Source: an uncultured Alphaproteobacteria bacterium
Lineage (GTDB): Bacteria; Pseudomonadota; Alphaproteobacteria; Rhizobiales; Rhizobiaceae
Assembly (NCBI GenBank): GCA_929200335.1
Contig: CAKMZG010000117.1
Span: 1-6,905 of the forward strand
Direction of reading: 5' to 3'
Length of the DNA: 6,905 nt
How positions within the stretch are numbered: the stretch's first letter is position 1; every line of letters starts with the position of its first letter. A program made the translations under genes and the position numbers. Positions 1 through 5,566 of the stretch are shown piece after piece. The notes beneath the pieces are model-generated. The model did no database searches and was not told the origin of the DNA. It saw only the letters and a program-made list of their open reading frames with translations.

Positions 1-2619
1 AATAAGCCTTACCGTAAATCTGCTGGTGTAGTTGGTGAGGTAATGGGTAAATATCACCCCCATGGTGATAGTGCAATTTACGATGCTCTTGTTCGCCTTG
101 CACAGGATTTCTCATTGCGTGCACCTTTGATCGATGGTCAAGGCAACTACGGCTCTATTGATGGTGATAGCGCTGCTGCTATGCGTTATACCGAATGTCG
201 CTTGGAAAAGATCACCAATGAGCTTTTAACTGATATTGATAAAGATACGGTTGACTTTAAAGCGAATTATGATGGTCGTGAGCAAGAACCAGCTGTTTTA
301 CCTGCACGCTTCCCGAATTTGCTTGTAAATGGTGCTGGTGGTATTGCTGTTGGTATGGCAACCAATATTCCACCTCATAATTTGGGTGAGGTGATCGACG
401 GTTGTTTGGCATTGATGGAAAATGAAGCCATTACCTTAGAAGAAATGATGGAAATTATTCCAGGGCCTGACTTCCCAACAGGGGCGTTGGTGCTTGGTCG
501 TGCTGGCATTCGTTCTGCTTATGAAACTGGTCGTGGCTCTATTTTGATGCGCGGTAAAGTTGATGTGGAAGAAATTCGCGCTGATCGCTTTGCCATTGTT
601 GTCACTGAAGTGCCTTATCAGGTCAATAAAGCTAGCATGATTGAGAAAATCGCTGAGCTTGTACGTGACAAACGTATTGAGGGTATTTCTGATATTCGCG
701 ATGAGTCTGATCGCTCGGGTTATCGGGTTGTGGTTGAACTGAAACGTGATGCCGTTGCTGAGGTTGTATTAAATCAGCTTTATCGCTTCACACCGTTACA
801 AACATCATTCGGTACTAATATTGTTGCATTAAATGGCGGCAAGCCAGAGCAGATGAACTTGTTTGATTTGCTTCGTGCATTTGTTAATTTCCGTGAAGAA
901 GTTGTAACACGTCGTACGAAATTTTTGCTAAATAAAGCGCGTGATCGTGCGCATATCTTGGTTGGCCTTGCAATTGCAGTTGCTAATATTGATGAGGTTA
1001 TTCAACTTATTAGAAGTGCGCCAGACCCCGCAACTGCTCGTGCAGGTTTGATGGAGCGCCGTTGGCCTGCCAAAGATGTTGCACCACTTGTGGCATTGAT
1101 TGATGATCCGCGCCATCGTTTGAACGAAGACAGCACCTATCATCTTTCAGAAGAGCAAGCGCGCGCTATTTTAGATTTGCGTCTGCAACGTCTAACAGCG
1201 CTTGGTCGTGATGAGATTGATGATGAGTTAAACCGCATTGGTTTACAGATTAAAGACTATCTTGAAATTTTGGGTTCACGCGAACGTGTTCGTACAATTG
1301 TTCGTGAAGAGTTGATAGCTGTAAAAGATGAATTTGCCACACCGCGCCGCACTGAAATTGTAGACGGTGGGTTTGACATGGATGATGAGGATCTCATTGC
1401 CCGCGAAGATATGGTGGTAACAGTAAGTCATGGCGGTTACATTAAGCGAGTGCCACTTGCCACTTATCGCGCACAACGCCGCGGGGGCAAAGGCCGCTCT
1501 GGCATGTCTACAAAAGATGAAGATTTCGTAACCCGTCTATTTGTGGTTAATACCCATACGCCGGTCTTATTTTTCTCATCGCGCGGCATTGCTTACAAAC
1601 TTAAAGTTTGGAAATTGCCGCTTGGCAATCCGCAATCTCGTGGCAAGGCTTTGGTTAATATCTTGCCGCTTGAGCAAGATGAACGCATTACGACTATAAT
1701 GCCGTTACCAGAGGATGAGGATAGCTGGTCAGAATTAGACATTATGTTTGCCACAACCCGTGGTACAGTTCGCCGTAATAAATTATCTGATTTTGTGCAA
1801 GTGAACCGTAACGGTAAAATTGCCATGAAATTAGATGATGGTGATGGTATTGTTGGGGTGGACACTTGTACTGCAGATGCGACCGTATTGTTGACCTCTG
1901 CCATGGGGCAAGCCATTCGTTTCTCCGTTGATGATGTGCGTGTGTTTACTGGCCGTAATTCGGTTGGTGTGCGCGGTATTCGTTTGGCCGAAGGCGATAA
2001 GGTTATCTCTATGTGCATTCTAAATCCATCGGATGCAGAAGCATGGGAGCGCACAGCCTACCTTAAAATGAAACGTGCGCTTGAAGGGAATGAAGGTGCT
2101 GATGATGATGTGCCTACAATTGATAATGATACTGGTGAAGATGTGAATGAAACACTTAGCCAAGAGCGTTATGAAGCGTTATATGAAGTGGAGCAGATGC
2201 TCTTAACGCTCTCTGAAAATGGCTATGGTAAGCGTTCTTCAAGTCATGAGTATCGTGTTTCTGGGCGCGGTGGTAAAGGCATTACTGCTATGACGGTAAA
2301 CGATCGTAATGGCAATTTGGTATCGTCATTCCCAGTGGATGAAGGCGATCAAATCATGTTGGTATCTGATCAAGGTCAACTTATCCGAGTTCCAATTGCC
2401 GGCATCCGTGTTGCTGGTCGTTCAACCCAAGGTGTGACGGTGTTTAAAACTGCAGATAATGAGAAAGTTGTCTCTGTTGAACACATCAATGAGCCTGAAG
2501 AGGATGAGGATGAAAATGCTGAAGGCATTGAAAGTACTGAAAATTCAACTGATGTCGCAACTTCTAACGGCGCGCAATCTAACGATACAGAAATTGATGG
2601 CACTGTATCTGATGAATAA
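1..2619 (+). CDS. gyrA: DNA gyrase subunit A, 5'-truncated by window edge
   Basis: GyrA is the breakage-reunion subunit of the A2B2 gyrase that introduces negative supercoils in the cytoplasm. The frame is open from base 1 and the residues before the first in-frame ATG (43) already match GyrA, so that ATG is internal. Base 1 corresponds to about E. coli residue 60, so some 59 residues are missing; 872 are present. The quinolone-resistance region shows HPHGDSAIYD, with Ser83 and Asp87 equivalents at 70-72 and 82-84. The catalytic Tyr122 equivalent, in AAAMRYTE, is at 187-189. The C-terminal DNA-wrapping domain begins near 1380 and carries the GyrA box QRRGGKG at 1474-1494, with a degenerate copy SGRGGKG at 2260-2280. 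An acidic insert of roughly 50 residues absent from E. coli lies between about 2020 and 2205; from memory it is typical of alphaproteobacteria. The last 40 or so residues form an acidic, low-complexity tail. Identity is certain. Confidence 0.98.
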   Translation, partial: NKPYRKSAGVVGEVMGKYHPHGDSAIYDALVRLAQDFSLRAPLIDGQGNYGSIDGDSAAAMRYTECRLEKITNELLTDIDKDTVDFKANYDGREQEPAVLPARFPNLLVNGAGGIAVGMATNIPPHNLGEVIDGCLALMENEAITLEEMMEIIPGPDFPTGALVLGRAGIRSAYETGRGSILMRGKVDVEEIRADRFAIVVTEVPYQVNKASMIEKIAELVRDKRIEGISDIRDESDRSGYRVVVELKRDAVAEVVLNQLYRFTPLQTSFGTNIVALNGGKPEQMNLFDLLRAFVNFREEVVTRRTKFLLNKARDRAHILVGLAIAVANIDEVIQLIRSAPDPATARAGLMERRWPAKDVAPLVALIDDPRHRLNEDSTYHLSEEQARAILDLRLQRLTALGRDEIDDELNRIGLQIKDYLEILGSRERVRTIVREELIAVKDEFATPRRTEIVDGGFDMDDEDLIAREDMVVTVSHGGYIKRVPLATYRAQRRGGKGRSGMSTKDEDFVTRLFVVNTHTPVLFFSSRGIAYKLKVWKLPLGNPQSRGKALVNILPLEQDERITTIMPLPEDEDSWSELDIMFATTRGTVRRNKLSDFVQVNRNGKIAMKLDDGDGIVGVDTCTADATVLLTSAMGQAIRFSVDDVRVFTGRNSVGVRGIRLAEGDKVISMCILNPSDAEAWERTAYLKMKRALEGNEGADDDVPTIDNDTGEDVNETLSQERYEALYEVEQMLLTLSENGYGKRSSSHEYRVSGRGGKGITAMTVNDRNGNLVSSFPVDEGDQIMLVSDQGQLIRVPIAGIRVAGRSTQGVTVFKTADNEKVVSVEHINEPEEDEDENAEGIESTENSTDVATSNGAQSNDTEIDGTVSDE
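1474..1494 (+). other. GyrA box (QRRGGKG) of the C-terminal wrapping domain
   Basis: This codes for the seven-residue motif QRRGGKG, the family hallmark that separates GyrA from ParC and is needed for DNA wrapping and negative supercoiling. Its intact form confirms that the gene is gyrA rather than parC. Confidence 0.95.
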
Positions 2620-2627
2620 TTAATTTG

Positions 2628-2660
2628 TGGGCTTATCAATCATGATAAGCCCATTTTTTT
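2628..2660 (+). terminator. Rho-independent terminator of gyrA
   Basis: A perfect 11-bp inverted repeat (TGGGCTTATCA at 2628-2638 and its complement at 2643-2653) encloses a 4-base loop ATCA and is followed at once by seven T (2654-2660). It starts 8 bases after the gyrA stop codon. This is a textbook intrinsic terminator and should largely separate gyrA transcription from coaD. Confidence 0.95.
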
Positions 2661-2712
2661 AATGTATTTAATGATGAAGTGCTGTTGAAGTTACAGTTAA
2701 GGGAGAAATCAT

Positions 2713-3207
2713 ATGTCTGATAAATTAGCGATCTATCCCGGTTCTTTTGACCCAATTACCAATGGTCATATTGATATTTTAAAAGGTGCCTTAAAGCTCA
2801 CCAATAGGCTTATTGTTGCAATTGGGGTTCACCCAGGAAAAAAATCTTTGTTTACCTTTGATGAGCGCGCGCAAATGATTGAAGAGCTTGCGCCCCATCT
2901 TGTTGAGGCTGGCCAAAGCATTGAGGTTTGCTCTTTCGATGGGTTAGTTGTTGATTTAGCACGCGAAATGGATGCGGCTATGTTAATCCGAGGCCTGCGA
3001 GATGCTTCAGATTTTGACTATGAAATGCAAATGGCTGGCATGAATGCCACCATGAATGAGGCGCTTCAAACTGTGTTTTTACCTGCAACATCAGATACGC
3101 GCCCGATTACTGCCACACTTGTGCGGCAAATCGCTAGTATGGGCGGCGATGTTTCTACATTTGTACCCGATTTGGTAAATGTCGCTCTTAATGATAAGTT
3201 CAACTGA
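2713..3207 (+). CDS. coaD: Phosphopantetheine adenylyltransferase
   Basis: CoaD (PPAT) transfers AMP from ATP to 4'-phosphopantetheine to make dephospho-CoA, the penultimate step of coenzyme A synthesis, in the cytoplasm. The 164-residue length is normal for bacterial PPAT. The nucleotidyltransferase signature is at the N terminus: YPGSFDPITNGH, with the TxGH motif at residues 16-19. RGLRDASDFDYEMQ starting at residue 93 matches the conserved substrate-binding region, and ITATLVR (132-138) stands where E. coli has ISSSLVK. The start is supported by GGGAG at 2701-2705, seven bases upstream. The gene follows the gyrA terminator by 52 bases, so it probably needs its own promoter, but I could not recognise a convincing one. 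The first cyclophilin begins 40 bases downstream without a strong terminator between, suggesting co-transcription. Confidence 0.97.
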   Translation: MSDKLAIYPGSFDPITNGHIDILKGALKLTNRLIVAIGVHPGKKSLFTFDERAQMIEELAPHLVEAGQSIEVCSFDGLVVDLAREMDAAMLIRGLRDASDFDYEMQMAGMNATMNEALQTVFLPATSDTRPITATLVRQIASMGGDVSTFVPDLVNVALNDKFN

Positions 3208-3220
3208 TTGTATATCAGTT
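3202..3220 (+). other. Weak hairpin over the coaD stop codon
   Basis: AACTGAT (3202-3208) and ATCAGTT (3214-3220) form a 7-bp stem with a 5-base loop that includes the coaD stop codon. It is AT-rich and is followed by TCGTTTC rather than a T tract, so it is not a convincing terminator. It might slow ribosomes or RNA decay between coaD and the cyclophilin gene, or be chance. Confidence 0.3.
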
Positions 3221-3235
3221 TCGTTTCAATTAATC

Positions 3236-3240
3236 AGGAG
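3236..3240 (+). promoter_or_regulatory. Ribosome binding site that fixes the first cyclophilin start
   Basis: AGGAG lies seven bases before ATG 3248. The same frame has an earlier ATG at 3179 inside coaD, but that start has no comparable site and would put 23 unrelated residues before the signal peptide. This site therefore decides for 3248. Confidence 0.85.
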
Positions 3241-3247
3241 TTTTTCA

Positions 3248-3805
3248 ATGAAATTTGCTTCCAGCTTATTTGGCGCATTGGCGCTTGTTCTAACATTATC
3301 TTTAAATATGGGGGCGCTTGACCCTGCTCATGCAGGCAATGGCAACATTTTAAATATTGAATTAAAAACTGGGGTAGTTAAAATTAGGCTTTTACCAGAA
3401 ATTGCGCCAAATCATGTGAAGCGTATAAAAAGGCTGATAAGCGAAGGCTTTTATGATGGCATTGTATTTCATCGTGTGATCAAAGGCTTTATGGCACAAA
3501 CAGGTGATCCAACGGGTACGGGTACGGGTGGATCTCCTTACGGAAATTTGAAGGCAGAATTTAGCAACACGCCATTTTCTCGTGGCATGGTTGGGATGGC
3601 GCGTTCGCAAAACCCGCATAGCGCTAATTCGCAATTTTTTATCATGTTGGCTGACGGTGACTTTTTAAATGGTCAATATACCGTATTTGGTAAAGTGGTT
3701 TCTGGCATGAAACATGTCGATCAAATTAAAAAAGGTAACAAAGCTCAAAATGGACTTGTAGAAAATCCTGATATGATGTTACGGGTAAGCATAACCGATA
3801 AATAA
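3248..3805 (+). CDS. ppiA: Exported cyclophilin-type peptidyl-prolyl cis-trans isomerase
   Basis: This cyclophilin catalyses cis-trans isomerisation of Xaa-Pro bonds and should act on proteins folding in the periplasm. The 185-residue product starts with a Sec signal peptide: Lys2, a hydrophobic core at about residues 7-19, and a likely cleavage after AHA (residues 27-29), leaving about 156 residues. The cyclophilin fold is complete: FHRVIKGFMAQ carries the equivalents of human CypA Arg55, Phe60 and Gln63 at Arg76, Phe81 and Gln84, and NSQFF gives Phe113 at Phe131. Trp121 of human CypA is Phe139 here and His126 is Tyr144; E. coli cyclophilin also has Phe at the Trp position, which lowers cyclosporin affinity. 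The protein closely resembles the product of the next gene, 25 bases downstream. Brucella has a comparable exported/cytosolic pair, CypA and CypB. The symbol follows the exported E. coli PpiA and is by role, not proven orthology. Confidence 0.93.
   Translation: MKFASSLFGALALVLTLSLNMGALDPAHAGNGNILNIELKTGVVKIRLLPEIAPNHVKRIKRLISEGFYDGIVFHRVIKGFMAQTGDPTGTGTGGSPYGNLKAEFSNTPFSRGMVGMARSQNPHSANSQFFIMLADGDFLNGQYTVFGKVVSGMKHVDQIKKGNKAQNGLVENPDMMLRVSITDK
3512..3529 (+). repeat. Three tandem copies of ACGGGT inside ppiA
   Basis: The hexamer ACGGGT is repeated three times without error and encodes TGTGTG in the glycine-rich loop after the active-site Gln. Similar GDPTGTGxGG loops are common in cyclophilins, so the repeat probably reflects protein sequence. 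Copy-number change would keep the frame. Confidence 0.8.
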
Positions 3806-3816
3806 CTTAAAATTAC

Positions 3817-3822
3817 AAAGGA
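3817..3822 (+). promoter_or_regulatory. Ribosome binding site for the GTG start of ppiB
   Basis: AAAGGA lies eight bases upstream of GTG 3831. It supports this non-ATG start over the next in-frame ATG at 3867, which would remove conserved N-terminal residues and the first beta strand region. Confidence 0.75.
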
Positions 3823-3830
3823 TAGCAAAC

Positions 3831-4337
3831 GTGGCTAATTACAAAGATCCAGAAAATACTTTAATTATGGACACAACCAAAGGTGAAGTTGTTATTGAAC
3901 TTTTACCTGAGCTTGCGCCAAAACATGTGGAGCGCATCAAAACATTGGCTAATGAAGGCTTTTATGATGGTGTAATATTTCACCGCGTAATTGATGGTTT
4001 TATGGCTCAAGGTGGTGATCCAACTGGTAGCGGTATGGGTGGTTCTGATTATCCAGATCTGCCAGCTGAATTTTCGAAAGAGCCTCACATTCGTGGTGTA
4101 TGCTCTATGGCGCGTTCGCAAAATCCAAATAGTGCTAACTCTCAATTCTTCATCTGCTTTGATGATGCGACTTTTTTAGACGGTCAATATACCGTTTGGG
4201 GTCGCGTGATTGAAGGTATGGAAAATGTAGATAAATTTGCCAAAGGTGAGCCGGTTCAAAATCCAGACAGCATGAATTCAGTACGTTTGGCATCCGCTCC
4301 TGCAAAGGAAACTAAAGACGAAGATAAAAAAGATTAA
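3831..4337 (+). CDS. ppiB: Cytosolic cyclophilin-type peptidyl-prolyl cis-trans isomerase
   Basis: This is a 168-residue single-domain cyclophilin with no signal peptide, expected to isomerise Xaa-Pro bonds in the cytoplasm. Translation starts at GTG; the N terminus MANYKDPENT fits cytosolic PpiB proteins of related alphaproteobacteria as I remember them. FHRVIDGFMAQ gives catalytic Arg52, Phe57 and Gln60, and NSQFF gives Phe107 (human CypA Phe113). The human Trp121 and His126 positions are Phe115 and Tyr120, as in the upstream paralogue. The last dozen or so residues are a charged Lys/Asp/Glu tail. It lies 25 bases after the exported paralogue with no terminator between, and a strong terminator follows, so it is probably the last gene of a coaD-ppiA-ppiB transcript. 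Identical 14-17 base tracts shared with the upstream gene suggest tandem duplication or gene conversion. Confidence 0.95.
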   Translation: MANYKDPENTLIMDTTKGEVVIELLPELAPKHVERIKTLANEGFYDGVIFHRVIDGFMAQGGDPTGSGMGGSDYPDLPAEFSKEPHIRGVCSMARSQNPNSANSQFFICFDDATFLDGQYTVWGRVIEGMENVDKFAKGEPVQNPDSMNSVRLASAPAKETKDEDKKD

Positions 4338-4360
4338 TTCTATTTATTTTTATGGTATTG

Positions 4361-4393
4361 AAAAGCGGGCATGGTCATCATGTCCGCTTTTTT
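4361..4393 (+). terminator. Rho-independent terminator after ppiB
   Basis: AAAAGCGGGCATG (4361-4373) pairs with 4379-4391 in a 13-bp stem with one G-T pair and a 5-base loop GTCAT; the 3' arm runs into six T (4388-4393). It ends the coaD-ppiA-ppiB unit 24 bases after the ppiB stop. The A run on its 5' side could also allow termination from the opposite strand, though no gene there needs it. Confidence 0.92.
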
Positions 4394-4420
4394 GTGGGGT
4401 TGCCTTGTTTGGAGATTTAA

Positions 4421-5566
4421 ATGCGCGTTGATGATTTTGATTTTGACTTGCCAAATGAGCGGATAGCGTTGCATCCGGCCGATCCTCGCCATAGCGCTAA
4501 GATGTTGGTTGTTAATGGTAATGTTGAGGGAATTGCTGAGAACCTTATTGATGGTGATCAACAAACGCTTGCTGATTTTACAGTAGCTGATTTGCCAAAT
4601 TTTTTACGAGAAGGGGATGCGCTTGTTTTTAATGATACAAAGGTTATTCCAGCTCAATTGAATGGCGTGCGTATTCGCAAAACTCAAGGGCAAATATTAG
4701 AGGCCAAAATTGCCGTCACTTTACATCTGCGTTTAGATGGTGCCACTTGGATGGGCTTTATGAAAAATGCCAAAAAAGTGCGTGAAGGCGAGCATCTAAT
4801 TTTTAAGAATGATGGCAACGGCGAGACCTTAGAAGCCAAGCTGATTGAAAAAGGCGAGAGCGGCGAAACTAAGATAGAATTTGCATTATCTGGGCAAGAT
4901 CTAAATGATGCATTCTATCGTGTTGGCAATATTCCATTGCCGCCCTATATCGCCTCAAAACGCGATTTGACTTTAAAAGATCTAGAAGATTATCAAACCA
5001 TCTATGCCAAGCATGAGGGCGCGGTTGCTGCGCCTACTGCTGGGTTGCATTTTACCCCAGAATTATTTGCGGCACTTGATGCCAAAGGCATTTCAAAGCA
5101 TTTTGTTACACTCCATGTTGGAGCTGGTACATTCTTGCCTGTGAAGGTTGATGATACAGATGATCATAAGATGCACTCTGAATGGGGGGAGGTGTCTAAA
5201 GAGGTCGCTGAGGCTTTAAATGAAGTTCGTAAAAATGGTGGTCGGGTTGTCTCAGTTGGTACGACATCTTTACGACTTTTAGAAAGTGCTACAATAGGAC
5301 AAGCGAACGAAATTCGTGATGGCGGAGTTATAAAAGAGTGGAAAGGTGCGACGGATATTTTCATTACACCTGGTTATGAATTTAAGGCCGTTGATGCTTT
5401 AATGACTAATTTTCACTTGCCACGTTCTACGTTATTTATGTTAGTTTCTGCATTTGCAGGTTATGATGAAATGCATCAGGCATATGAACACGCTATAGAC
5501 GAAAAATATAGATTTTATTCTTATGGGGATTCATCCCTGTTATTCCCAAAAAAGGTAAAAAAATGA
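4421..5566 (+). CDS. queA: S-adenosylmethionine:tRNA ribosyltransferase-isomerase
   Basis: QueA transfers and isomerises the ribosyl group of S-adenosylmethionine onto 7-aminomethyl-7-deazaguanine (preQ1) at the wobble base of tRNAs with GUN anticodons, giving epoxyqueuosine. It acts in the cytoplasm one step after TGT, whose gene follows. The 381-residue product carries the family motifs in order: FNDTKV in the N-terminal part, YAKHEGAVAAPTAGLHFT (195-212), HVGAGTF (232-238), VGTTSLR (279-285), then NFHLPRSTL and a C-terminal YRFYSYGDSSLL. It is somewhat longer than E. coli QueA (356), partly because of extra residues before and within the beta-barrel domain. GGAG at 4411-4414 supports the ATG. 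The gene follows a terminator by 27 bases, so a promoter should lie in or just before that short gap, but I cannot identify one. Its stop overlaps the tgt start (ATGA). Confidence 0.97.
   Translation: MRVDDFDFDLPNERIALHPADPRHSAKMLVVNGNVEGIAENLIDGDQQTLADFTVADLPNFLREGDALVFNDTKVIPAQLNGVRIRKTQGQILEAKIAVTLHLRLDGATWMGFMKNAKKVREGEHLIFKNDGNGETLEAKLIEKGESGETKIEFALSGQDLNDAFYRVGNIPLPPYIASKRDLTLKDLEDYQTIYAKHEGAVAAPTAGLHFTPELFAALDAKGISKHFVTLHVGAGTFLPVKVDDTDDHKMHSEWGEVSKEVAEALNEVRKNGGRVVSVGTTSLRLLESATIGQANEIRDGGVIKEWKGATDIFITPGYEFKAVDALMTNFHLPRSTLFMLVSAFAGYDEMHQAYEHAIDEKYRFYSYGDSSLLFPKKVKK
5551..5563 (+). promoter_or_regulatory. tgt ribosome binding site inside queA, next to an A7 run
   Basis: AAAGG (5551-5555), within the last queA codons, lies seven bases before the tgt ATG (5563). 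It is followed by seven A (5557-5563), the last of which is the first base of the tgt start codon. With the ATGA overlap this suggests translation of tgt by reinitiation after queA. In the queA frame the run reads A AAA AAA, which is formally a -1 slippery heptamer. Confidence 0.7.

Noticed and set aside
1593..2054. 153-codon open frame on the - strand inside gyrA
   Set aside because: It lies entirely opposite well-conserved gyrA codons, has no recognisable domain, and is explained by the codon use of the real gene.
2500..2616. Frameshifted or degenerate end of gyrA
   Set aside because: The low-complexity acidic tail stays in one frame to a stop directly before a good terminator, and acidic GyrA tails are common.
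2685..2712. TTGAAG as a -35 element for coaD
   Set aside because: Only 22 bases lie between it and the ATG, too few for a normally spaced -10, a start site and the ribosome binding site.
3202..3220. Terminator between coaD and ppiA
   Set aside because: The stem is only 7 bp, AT-rich, and lacks a following T tract.
3179..3247. Earlier in-frame ATG that would extend the exported cyclophilin into coaD
   Set aside because: It has no ribosome binding site comparable to AGGAG at 3236-3240, and it would bury the signal peptide behind 23 unrelated residues.
3512..3529. Phase-variable repeat in ppiA
   Set aside because: The unit is six bases, so slippage would not change the frame, and the encoded Gly/Thr loop is ordinary for cyclophilins.
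4340..4564. Open frame on the - strand spanning the ppiB terminator and the queA start
   Set aside because: It crosses the terminator hairpin and conserved queA N-terminal codons, and its product shows no recognisable family features.
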